A stretch of DNA of 64,000 nt, taken from contig NC_049983.1 of the NCBI RefSeq assembly GCF_000003815.2, forward strand, positions 13,411,855 to 13,475,854. Direction: 5' to 3'. The notes below the pieces were generated by a model. That model made no database searches. It was not told where the DNA came from and was given only the letters and a program-made list of their open reading frames with translations. Shown piece by piece: positions 1 to 12,300 of the stretch (positions are counted from its first letter, which is position 1; each line of letters opens with the position of its first letter). The DNA comes from Branchiostoma floridae (taxonomy: Eukaryota > Chordata > Leptocardii > Amphioxiformes > Branchiostomatidae). Position numbers and translations under genes: made by a program.

Positions 1-322
1 TCCCTTCTTCATGTGCGAAATTCTTATATGGATTTATGTATAAATAGATGAAAATGCTATTTGTCTCATTGATAGAAAAATTCCTGTTACAACATTTATT
101 TCTATAAATGAGAGGATTCAATGAGCTATTCAAAGTTTTCACATGTCTATAAGCATAGCATAATATTTCCTGGTTTGGCTGTCATCATTAAGAACACACA
201 GAGAGAAACCATAAACAACTGAGTTGCAGCACCCAGTTTGTTTTCTTTCTGAAAATAGAAATATACAACACCAATCTGATATCATCTAAAGAAAACAGTC
301 AGACAAAGGCTATTCTCTTTAC

Positions 323-3300
323 CTGCAGTTGCCGTTGTGGCAGTGCCCGTGCCCCCTGCACATGCGTGGGCACTGCTGCCCAATGTACAGGTGAGACAAG
401 GCCCAGGTGTCAGCCGGGGAGTAGTAGGACTGGCGCAGGCGGAACCTAGTCGAGCTGGACCTGAGGATGGCACATTTTAGGTTTAACTACAGCACCTGAA
501 TCCTTCATCCAGTAGTGGAATGTTAAAAAAGGCAGCACTACATTTAAATTGTTAGCTCCCTGTGTTAATAATAAGATGTAGACAAGGCAAACAGCACACT
601 TAAACACACTCAGTTGATGTAATGGTTATACTTACCATGTACGTCTTGAGAGAGGCAGTGTAACCCTTCCCCACTCTATGAACTCTGAGGGGTGGTACTG
701 GCTGGAGCTGCAGTACTGGGAGCAGCCTGTGTTGGGAGGGAGGCACTGCTGCACAACTGGCTTCCAGGTCAGACCATGGTTGATGGAGTACTCCAGGTAG
801 ATCTGGATAGAGAGCATCAGAATAAAGATTACACTTAGTCATACTGTGAACAAGCCATCTTTCCCACACTTTTTTCCAATACATTTGTTTCTGCTTCAAC
901 ATTGCAGTTTCAATTCAGAGTAATTCTGGAAAATAAAGGATAGGAAAACACAACAAATAGAGATACTTTCTCTCTCTCTCTCTCTCTCTCACCCTATTGT
1001 CTATGGTGTTGTTGTACTGGTTTCCACAGCCCATAACCAGATCAAACTGGATCATGTAGGAAGTACCAATCTGCATGGACTGGGTCTCCACATACCGCAC
1101 CAAGTCCCTCTCGTACATGCCTGCATATCTGAGATGTTCAAGACGGTGAAAAATGTCAACCAAACAACACTCAATAGGCTATTATCTTCTGTAATCAGTA
1201 CTACATACCTACTGTAACAGTTAAGTTATAACAATCATTATGGTTCCCTGTAAGGAAGGTAGGCACATACTAACAAAGTACACCTCTAAGTTAGTTTGTT
1301 ATAGTCTACAGTTATGTCATCAATAGAGGATGTTTGAGGTAGAAAGCCCAGCATTCTATAGGACCACTTGGAAATTTTTTAATCATGAACAATCCACCTT
1401 TAGTGATTTGTGGGTAGTGATTACATAACATAATTACAGCACTAGGAAATAATAAAAAGGGTTAAATCCTTACAGGAGAGTATTATCTCTGCCACAGTGG
1501 TGACCTATGACCCCCTGGTGGAAGCTCAAGGCATTATTGACATCCAGCGGGTTGCTGAAGTCCAGACTGATGGTGTTGTACAGGGCTATTGTCATGGTAA
1601 CCTCATCCAGAGCCCAGACGTCCTGATTGGCTCCTGAGTGCCTGGGTTGCCACCACCTGAACCTGACATGGGGGTGATGGGCCTCTGATGGCAGGGACAG
1701 GGACTCAATTCTAGGGGAAACAAAATAATACATTTTGTATACAGCTGAGAAGATGAGACCTTGGCATTTATAGCTAAGCTCATCAGGGATACATTGTAGC
1801 ATTAGCTTATAAGCTACACCCAATTTAGGACTAGATCTCGCCCTTTTGTTACTCTAATAATATCCATCAAATTCTGTCATTCATCAGTTTAATTCCAATG
1901 CCAGATGCAGCAATATCAAGTGATATTAAAGCCAGAGTCTCAGTGCTGGCCACTGAATATCACTGATACTGTCAGTGTAAAACGCTGTTGTCATGACTGC
2001 AAAAATACACCAAGAGTTAATATGACATTATCAATCAATGCTAATAAGAATAAAGTCAACCATGGGAAAAGAAAAACATGGACAAAGCTTACCTGGGTTC
2101 CTTGTATTCATCAAAGTGCAGTTCCTTCAAGAGCTGCCAGGTGACCCCACTGTCAGTGGAGAAGTGGAGGAGCACACCTTCCTGCCGTCGGTTAGGAGGG
2201 CGACACGACCCCAACACAGAGTTACTACCGATTCTTATGGTGAACTGCAGGAACCTGTAAAGTGTAACAATTACTTAAACATTTGTTGTAGCCTGAACGA
2301 GAATTTAAGACAAATAGGTCTAAAGTACACTGTTATAATGTTAGCATCAGATTTAATTTCCAAAGAATTGAATGATATAGTGCCTACTAACGCTACTTCA
2401 CTTCTATCTGCAGAGTAACCAAAATCCATTGTTCTTCAAAACAGGGTATTAGGGGCATAAAGACAGATGGTGGTTTCAAATTGAAATATATTCAAAATGT
2501 TCCACTGTCTTATTTTCAACATATCGCACCATTCGTTCACTTGATATCCATAAATACCGTTTTAAAAAACAATGGATATGATTTACCCAATGGATAAAGG
2601 TGAACTAGCATTACATGTAGTTAAAGATCTGAAAGGAAACTGACTTGGCATTGGTGCTGTCCAAGTCTGCAGTCACCAGTTGTCTCCTCCCTTCCCCGCT
2701 GAACACTGCAGCTTTCCCACTGGCCAGCACCCCACAGCCGAACCCCAGCACCCCACCGTCAGACAACAGGAAGTTGGGGTTGTTGTGCAGATGGCGGCCG
2801 TTGAAGGACTCTGAGAGAAAATTGGGGTTGATTCTTGCAGAGAGCTCGCAGGCAGGCCCTCCATAGCCAAGGTCACATCTGGGGATCAAAGACAATTCGG
2901 ATTTAAGGGATTCCAGCGAAGAGTAATTTGCATTGACTTTGACTTTATCTAGATTGTAGACAATACAATACACATAGGGCACAGGCAGCAATTGCTGGTG
3001 CTGTGATCACACATTAACACGTCATACATTCATTAGTATCATAATAGTATTTGTAACAGAAAAATGCCAGTGTTTATTATATCATAGAGTTTACCATTCA
3101 TTTGAATTTCACTCATTGACATTGTAATTTCTAGAAAAAAAACATTATAAAAATTAACATCTTTTTAATAATCTTAGCCACTTTAAGATAGAACATTAGA
3201 CAAGACAGCCTCACCTGCACCCCTGTGAGCTGCAGTGGCCCCTTCCTGAGCACATGTCGGGACAATGGGAGCCAATGTACACTGATGAGACAAGAAACAT

Positions 3301-6300
3301 AAACATCAAAATTCTGCACTTGGTTAACTCCACAAGAAGTAAGGCAATGTCTCATTTTATTACATCCCCAGATTCCTGGCCAAATGTCACACATATGACT
3401 AAGACTTTCACTCAGAAACTAGAACAATGGTGCATTTTGAAGCACTAACAACTACAGTTCAACTCCTGGTAACAGTTGTTCATCTAATCATAACTGTTAC
3501 ATTATGAATCACTGTCATGAAAGCCATGAAAACACAAAGGGAGGCAAATGTCAGGTAGCATGCAGTCACATTCATTGTACTATTGTCATATGAACTGAAG
3601 GCATTCTTGGGAATGTCATAAAATCATTACCCAAAAGGCAGGCTTAGATCCTTGTCAGAGATTGGTTCTGTCACAGGCTACTTGAAAATCCTATAACATT
3701 AAAATCAAATGACGAATGTGACCACACTGAAACTGAAGGTCTCCTACCATTGTCTAGAGCCCAGCGGGAGTGTGAGGCTGAGTGAGGCTGGATCCACCTA
3801 AGCCTGGTGGAGCTGGTCAGGGCAGCGTACGGCAGGGGCACAGTGATCCGACTCCACCTGGGGTTAAATACAGCATGAAGACTACTCTGACAAAAGGAAC
3901 AGTTGATGTTCATAAAGCTTTAGGTGTTGTCATGTCGGTCAAAGCAGTATTCATACACATTTAAGCTGATGAATTATACCGGTATCTATTTCTGGTGTTT
4001 AACTCACTCGCTCACTCACGACCCGCAACCACAGTGGTCATAGGGGTTTCACAACATCCATCAGCAGTGATCATCAGTTCAGACATACCAATTATTGAGA
4101 GGAGATGGACAGGGGAAGAAAAAAGGCTGTCTGACATGAACCAATCTTTACATTGGCCAATGTCAAATCCTCATTCTTATGACACAAGTTCACACAAAAC
4201 TATAAGCTTGAGAATAAGTCTCTTCTAAAACGAAGGATGGAAGGTTTGACAAAGGACCAAAGGTTTTACAATGTTAAAATCACAAAATTGCATACAATCC
4301 TACATTGCAAGGCTAAGGGGTCTAAACACATACTATCATGATGCTAGAATATGTCGCTCTTAACATTCTGTACTACCCACTGTTCTACTCACCCCCTGTG
4401 AGTGTCAGAAGAGTACACTGTGCTGTATGGCCAGTGGGCTCCCACACATGTTCCTGGTAGGCACTCTGTCTGCAGCAGGGACCAGTGTCTGCCGTGGTCT
4501 GAAGAATACTCAACATTGATGCTGCAAGGCAGAATTTAGTACAGTCATGAAAGAGTAACAAATCTATTGCCCAATACTGGCATGTACTGTGCTTGTTAAA
4601 ATCTTACAAGCCATACTCTACTGATATTTCTAATATTAGGACAGTGGATTGATCTGCATGTCCTAAACCTTTTCTCTAACTTCACCATCTTCCTGAGGTA
4701 CAATGTGTACCCACAAAAATTCTATTTTGAAATCCATTTGTACTTTTGTTTAAACTACAAAAATGCTGCCCAAAAAAGCCCTAACTTGTCTACGAGATAA
4801 AAATGACACAAATTTATAGGTGAGGCTGAACATGGACTCACCTGTAAGCATCATGCTGGCTGCCACAGCCGATGTTCACACTGAATTGAGCAAAGTGGTC
4901 CACAGATGCTGGTAACCGTGGCAACAGCTGGAACTCGTCCACTGCCCAGACGTTCCTGTTCAGCCCTTTGTGAGCGAGCTGGCGCAGGCAGAACCGCGTG
5001 GACCGCTTCTGGGCACTGGTGGGGACTGGCACAGACACCAGAGCTGCCTTCTACATGTCAGATGGCAAAGGTGAAACACAAACCATGGGAAAATTTACAC
5101 TGCATTGATTTCAAGAGGTGAATTGCATGCTATCTGTGAAACAGTAGGTACAGCAAACCTGTCTCCTTACATTCAAGAAAAGGTTTTGTTTACTAATAAT
5201 TTGTAACCCATTTCTTCTTCTTCTCCAACTTTTGTACCTCCTGGCACACAGAGCAGCAAGTTTTCTTAACCTCAGCTAGTAACAATATTCAAATATTTGA
5301 ATCTATTCTGGATTTTTACCTTGTAGGCATTGTAAGCCAGCCTGGTCAGCACTAGCTCAGAGCTGCTGTCTGATTGGTACACCTCCACTTCCATGTCAGG
5401 TGACTCTGCTGGGTCACATGACTCTCCACCTGAGAAATTAACAGAATAACACAGTGACTATGTCTTGATTCTTCAGTTATGAGGTATGTGATATCCTATG
5501 ATAATAATATAAACAGGACAAATACCTAACAAGAAACCAAAGAAAAAGAGAAACAAAAACAAATCTTGCCAGATTAATAACCTTCTGACACTGATCACCA
5601 TCCATTGGTTAGCTCTTGAAAGTCTTTAACATTATGTTGTCCTCTACCTCTATGGATAAAATAGAACTCAGTACAACCTATTCCTAAGTCTGAATCATCA
5701 CATGACCGTGTACCTACCCATGGAGAAGTAGAACCTGACATTGCCCACATCCCTGGTGTCCATATAAGGAGTGCAGATGGACCGTTTGTCAGCACCAGCA
5801 AAGATGAGGGAGCTGCCGGAGTGGAGGATGCCACAGAACGTGCTGATGCTGCCTCCTTCCACCTCCCAGCTGACAGGACACAGAAGAGTTTTGAAAGTTG
5901 TTATTTTTTTCCATTCTTTATTTACATTTCCTTGGCAAACAAACTAATCCTAAGCAACACATTTGTCAGTCTTTGCTCCCATCCTCCTATCATTGCCATT
6001 CCATCTTTCCTGTGTTGTGTTCGTCCGTTGGCATCGACGTTGTACAGACTAAATTTACTGTGGAAAATTATCCAGAGTACAGCCATCCTGTTCTAGTTGA
6101 AACTAAAGTTCATTATCATTACCAAGAAAGGAGTTCAGACTCGATCTTGCTAATCAAAAATATCAGTATATTAAGGTCAGTATATTATGACTTGTACTCA
6201 CCCCTCTGGCAGTTTCTCCTCAAAGTGTTCCACTTGGCTTGTGTTGTCTGCCTCCACCAGCAGGTCCAGATCCCTGGTACTCACGTAGTTCCAGTCATCC

Positions 6301-9300
6301 TCCCCTGTCCCCCAGAACCCCATGGCATCTCCCTCGGACTGGCAGGTGTGCTACAGAATTTTGAAGAGAAGTAATCTGACAATTAACATTGCGGAAACTA
6401 GAGCACAGCACCATGCTATGTGGAGATTCTTGAGAGGAGCAAGGGGCCAGTCCCTGGCCTAAGCACTTATGCCAGTAGGCAGGCAGGTAATCTAACAATT
6501 CAATCCAGTTTCTCCCAGAAAGACATGGTTAGATATTCTACACTATCATTAAGGGATTGATGATATCATAAAGTAAGTGATTTTCCCATGTACCTTTATT
6601 CCACCTCCAGGAAGAAAGAGCCAGTTGCCAGGGTCAATGGGGTCAAAGCTGTCCTCCAGATAGGTTGGTCTGGCTGCAGCATTGATGATGGCCACATTGT
6701 CCATGGCCCAGCATCCCTTGAACTCTGACCTGAGATGAGGGGCCTCCTGGAGAAAGCGCAGACAGATGCCGTCCTGTTGCACCTCCGCTGGTAGGTGCAC
6801 CACGTGGGTCATCGTACTCCCATTGGTGGGAGCTCTGTCAATAATGCAGCAAGATGTATGTGTTAAAGGAACAGTGTAAGACTACAATTTACCTTCTGAT
6901 GACATTTTTATAAGCACTACTAAGAAACACTAGATGTAACATTTGGTGCTCACCTCAATGAAATGACCTTGTGCCAGTCCAAGTCTACCTGATTGAAGGT
7001 TGCATATGAAATCATGATACTGGGGTCACGTGACTCAGATGTGCATGTCCCAGCCGCTGTAAAAAAAACAAGCAATTTCTCACAATCAGGAAAATCACAG
7101 TGAAAAATACATGCTTTAAAGCATATAAATCAACTAAATGATATACATATCGAATGTTACTTTACTTACAGATGGAGAACTGAAGAACAGAGGCTGTAGT
7201 CAGATTCAGTGGTTTGGATATCTGTGGATAGCATTAGAACAAAATTAAACATGTGTTTGATTATCTATTAAACTTTTTGTCAGAATTTAAATCTACAACA
7301 ACCAATAACCAACTTTAAGATGAACCTGCCTTTTCATCAGTTTTAAACTTTCAATTTTATTAGTCATTCACTGTTACAGTACCTACCAACTGTCTGGTTC
7401 CTTTGGGTTCACAGAAGACCAGGGAGTCGTCATGTAGGACAGTTCCACACTGGTCACCAACAAGTCCTCCTGATAAATGGGACCTACACAGAGGCAGATA
7501 TAGGAGGGTCAGTTGACTACAGTATTACAGCATGTTCTTATTCATTTGTCCTTTCTAGTTCTATCTTCTACGGAACAGGAACAATCATTGAAAGCATTTT
7601 TCCTTGTAGCATTCAAGGCTTCAAGCAACTGCAATCCTAAATGATAATCATATTAAAGCACAACATTAAAATATATTTCCCATTAATCATTTCCCATTTT
7701 CATGAGTGGCTTGACAGGTGTGATACTGTAAACGCATTTAAGTTCGAGGGGATTTAATTTCGCGGTAGCCGGAAAATGGACTTTTCGCGGTGGTTTTATT
7801 TCGCAGTAGCACCATGCAGTCCTGTCTCTTACTGTATGTTCGTGGTGGTTTTAAATTTGCGGTGAAGCGGCCGCCGCAAAAAAACGCGAACATTAAACCA
7901 CCGCGGACGTTTCTGCATTTACAGTACTTAAAGAGTCTGCATCCATTTTGTAGGTACATGTACTCACCAAATATCAGTGTTGATATCAGTGGATGAGTCA
8001 AAGTCGTCCCTGAGGATCACCCCATCTTCATGTATCACAGCTGGGTTCAACACGGACAACAGCAGCATTGGAAACATGTCAAGAACTGTCATTTTCTTTA
8101 CTTAATTGAAATCAACAGACTACACTGCTCCAAAAACTTGCTGTATGCTGCTACAAGTGTACCTTAGCCTGTCCTTACATGACCCTGCTGTTACAGCCAA
8201 GAGCTGTACAGAGAAAATGCAATCTTATCTTTACTACAAGTTCTGCAGAGTATTATCCAACTTTTGATGTGACAGCTAAAAAGTTCATAGTATAGAATTG
8301 CTACTATCAAGTCACATTGTAAATCATCTGGAAAACAATATTAGGTCTGATTGAGAACTTGAAGGATCTTGCATCTTTTTTAGATGGTAAATTCCCTTTT
8401 ATTTGCACTAAGAATATCCAGACTCTTGCACATAACAATAACCTACCTAGGGATGGCCTGGCTGGTGCTTCAGTTGGAACTGTCAAGAAAGAGTAAAACA
8501 TTTACATCAGACTATAATGGACACAAACATGCAAATGAGTGGGTCGCTATCTGGATCAAACTTGCAGATGTTTGACAAACAGGAACATGTTGCCTGTTTG
8601 GACAGGATGACACTTGGAAAACTACATGCTGTGAAGCCTACTTGGCAGTCTGAGACTTAGACTATCATTATATATATTATAGACTGTTCAGCTCTATGTA
8701 TTGACCACTTGGATAGACATCAAATTTGATAGCCCAAGGTTATGAACCATGCTAAAAGAAGATGGTTTAGACAAACCCTGTAAGAAGCTTACCTCCATCC
8801 TCACAAATCTTGTATGCTAACATATCCTTGAAGAGGACTGTTGAACCAAGGGTAGCTGTGGCCCTGTAGTAGGAGATGTTCATTTCAAAGATTACAGGAA
8901 GAACAGCGGATGCTACAAGACTTCAGCGTACTAGGAAATTGCTATAAGTATACTAGCAGAGGGAAGGGTAGAAGCTGCTTGACTGCAATACATGTAATAA
9001 AAGTTAATCTATTTTTTTGCTCATTGCAATGTAAGCATTCTCCCAGCCATGTATAAAGTTCATTTAAATGATGTACAGGTAACAAAGGACACAATTTATG
9101 TTGACTTACAGGAAGTTGACACACCCAGTCCCAGCCTGTGGAGCCACCCACAGAAAAGTCAAGGATGACCTGGGTATATAGACAAGCAGAGTTGTAATAT
9201 TACATCTCAAATAATATATGCTTCGATCCTGATCAAGTAACGTGCATAGTCCAGTGGTTATTTAGCGGCCCTGCTCCTGGAATAGAAGCTGTGAGTTCGA

Positions 9301-12300
9301 TTCTGGCTGTGTCATTCAAACGATATGCATGCCATCGGAAAGGGTTGCAGTCCTTAGGACAGGACGTTAAGCCATTGTCCACAGTTCATTGTGCATGTCA
9401 AAAAGATCTAGGGGAATTTCCCTGGTACATGTACAACGAAACTGTAAATACATACATAGCATCTTTCTTCTCTGTCGCAACCAGTGGAATACTAGCACTC
9501 CAGTGAGCTAAAACTGGATTGAGATCACTTTTCTTTTTCTATCAAGTTCATACTTGATTAGGTTTCTCAAACGCAACAGTGCTGACGATTAAAATTGACA
9601 AATTCACCTTGGAGCCCGGCTCATGTGGGTGTGCATGATAGAGCACATGAAGTTGCTGCCGAATGGTTGGGTGGAAGAAATCCCGATGGCACTCAGGCCA
9701 AATGCGGACAGCTGGGAGGACTGTACAGCGGAGGTGGACGTGTACAGGCCAGTGATCAGGAACCCATTGAAGTCAGCACTGGAACTAATGGTCACTAGAA
9801 ATAACAGCAAAATCCTCCTGAATCAGAATGGTTAGTATATAATACATAATACATACATACAGGACTACAGATAGGAATTAAGGGTAATTGTCTGTAATTT
9901 TCGTGACTGGGTCCAACAGCTAACTGGGTCTGGCAGGTTACCGGGTCCGGCAGCTCACCGGGTTCGGCAGCTCACTGGGTCTGGCAGGACACCTGGTCCG
10001 GCAGGTCACCAGGTCCTGCAGGTGACCGGGTCCGGCAGTTCACTGGTCAAGCAGTTCACCGGGTCCGGCAGGTGACCAGAATCCGGCAGCTCACCGGGTC
10101 CGGCAGGACACCGGGTCCGGCAGGTCACCGGAATCTGGCAGGACAATGGGTCTGGCAGGTAACCGGGTCTGGCAGGTGACCAGAATCCGGCAGCTCACCG
10201 GGTCCGGCAGGACACCGGGTCCGGCAGGTCACCGGAATCTGGCAGGACAATGGGTCTGGCAGGTAACCGGGTCTGGCAGGTGACCAGAATCCGGCAGCTC
10301 ACCGGGTCCGGCAGGACACCGGGTCCCGCAGGTCACCAGAATCCGCCAGGACACTGAGTCTGGCAGGTCACCGGAATCCGGCAGGATGCCGGGTCCGGCA
10401 GTTGACCGGAATCCGGTAGGTCACCGGATCTGGCAAGTCACCGGAATCCGACAGGACACCGGGTCTGGCAGGCCACCGGGTCCGGCAGTTGACCGGAATC
10501 CGGCAAGTCACTGCGTCCGGCAGGTCACCGGATCTGGCAGGTCACCGGAATCCGACAAGACACCGGGTCTGGCAGGACACTTGGTCCGGCAGGTCACCAT
10601 GTCCGGCAGGTCACCGGATCTGGCAGCTGACCAGATTTTTTAAAATCTTGGCATTAATTGTGAATAGTTATAAAACTAAATTCAATATGTTGAGGTTGGT
10701 ATCATTTTAGAAGTTGTCACAATTCATACAATTTTCATTAGTGCATGACTGTATCTCTGAGTTCAGCTGTGTCTATGTTGATTTCACACAGAGCACCCAC
10801 AGGCTTGATCGACTACATGAAGCTCTCCAGTGTCCTTGTGAAGGGAATGAGTTACCCTGAACAGAGTCAGGAGTGGAGTAGATAGGACTGGAGACAACCT
10901 ACTGAAATGGGGACGGGTGAACTCAGCTGCCCAAACTATGGGACGCATTACACGGGACTGTATTAGGCCCCAACATCTCCAGCCGGGACCTGCTAGAAGC
11001 TAATGAGAAGGCCGTGGCCTGGCTGCAGTGCTAGCGTGGAGCAATATGATGATGACCCACACATTTCAAGCCCCACATTTTACTGGATCAGCAGGAAGGT
11101 GGTAATCAACAGCAACCAGCCGACTCCATAAATGTGAAACCCTCTCCTGCTGCTTCCTGTTTTTCAGCTTTCCATTTCAAAGTTACGTCAAGAAAAACAA
11201 CTCTGAGTTGAAACTGTTTCAGCTGTTGTTGGACCACCAACAGTTAATATCTGAACTCCCAGAGGGATACAGGCATACATGTACATATATGGAGGAGATT
11301 TGACAGCAGAAATATGTTTGTGTCAAATCCGATCAATGGACAGGAACAACCTGTTAAACCTCCTGCCCATACATTTAACTGTTTCATCCCAAACCTTGCC
11401 ATAATTTGCGCTTAGATTCCCCATTTTTGAGCACATGTTACTACTTGTAGATTGATATACGTACCCTCTATGTCCTTGTAGTGTGGCATTGGCAGATGTA
11501 GTAAGAGAAAACACAGATTGAACTCTGAAGTTGAGCTTGCATTCAGTTATTGTACAAATTGTAGCCTCAGTCAGAGTATCTCTACTGAGTGACTGGAACT
11601 GCAGACACTGCTAAGCTGCTAACTGGCCATGAACACTGGCTGGAAGACCAGCAAGTTGGAATCTCTGGTATCAACAACTACAACATAAAAGGTGTAAAAC
11701 TTTATACCCTATCTCCAACATGTCAAAAACCTGTCAAACTCAAAGACAAGGTATAGTCGATAAAGCGTCAGAAGGATGACGGCTGAGACTCAACGGTTTA
11801 CCGGTTTCGACCTTTTATTCAAAAGTCTTCATCAGAATGACAAGAGAGTGGTACCGCACTGGCTTTTATAGCCTCTACTCTAGTTAGGGCAGTGCGCCCT
11901 GAGCAGTTAGGGCAGGAGATAGCCAATCAAAGACAAGGTATAAAAACATCTGACATACCCATATTTAGACAACTGGTGCACATTTATGGACAGTTTTACA
12001 TAGTTTCTCCGGCTGAAGGTGCCCTACACCCAGACAGTACCTGCCCTGCTATATGCCCCTGCCCTGACCTGTACATGTACCTTATGTACATGTGTCCCTT
12101 TAGCCGTGAACCTGTGACATCGTAGGTTACAGTTCAGCACGAAATTGGGGCGATTATCAGACAAGAATGAGACCCAATTCTACACACATCACAAATTTAT
12201 TTAAATGCATGATTTTCATAATTTACAGAAATACAATTTAACAAAAGTTGAAATTATTGTTCATTGTTTTCTTTTTCCTCCATCCCTTACTGTATGTAAA

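Noticed and set aside
2611..2644. AT-AC intron after SFQ in the reelin exon at 2645-2878
   Set aside because: A normal GT donor at 2644 paired with the acceptor at 2255 restores the conserved FLQFTIRIG in phase.
9239..9312. Functional tRNA gene
   Set aside because: A and B boxes are present but there is no acceptor stem or clover leaf; the long tail fits a SINE.
9905..10635. Minisatellite considered as a CRISPR array
   Set aside because: Repeats are 17-18 bp, contiguous and degenerate, with no unique spacers, and the genome is eukaryotic.
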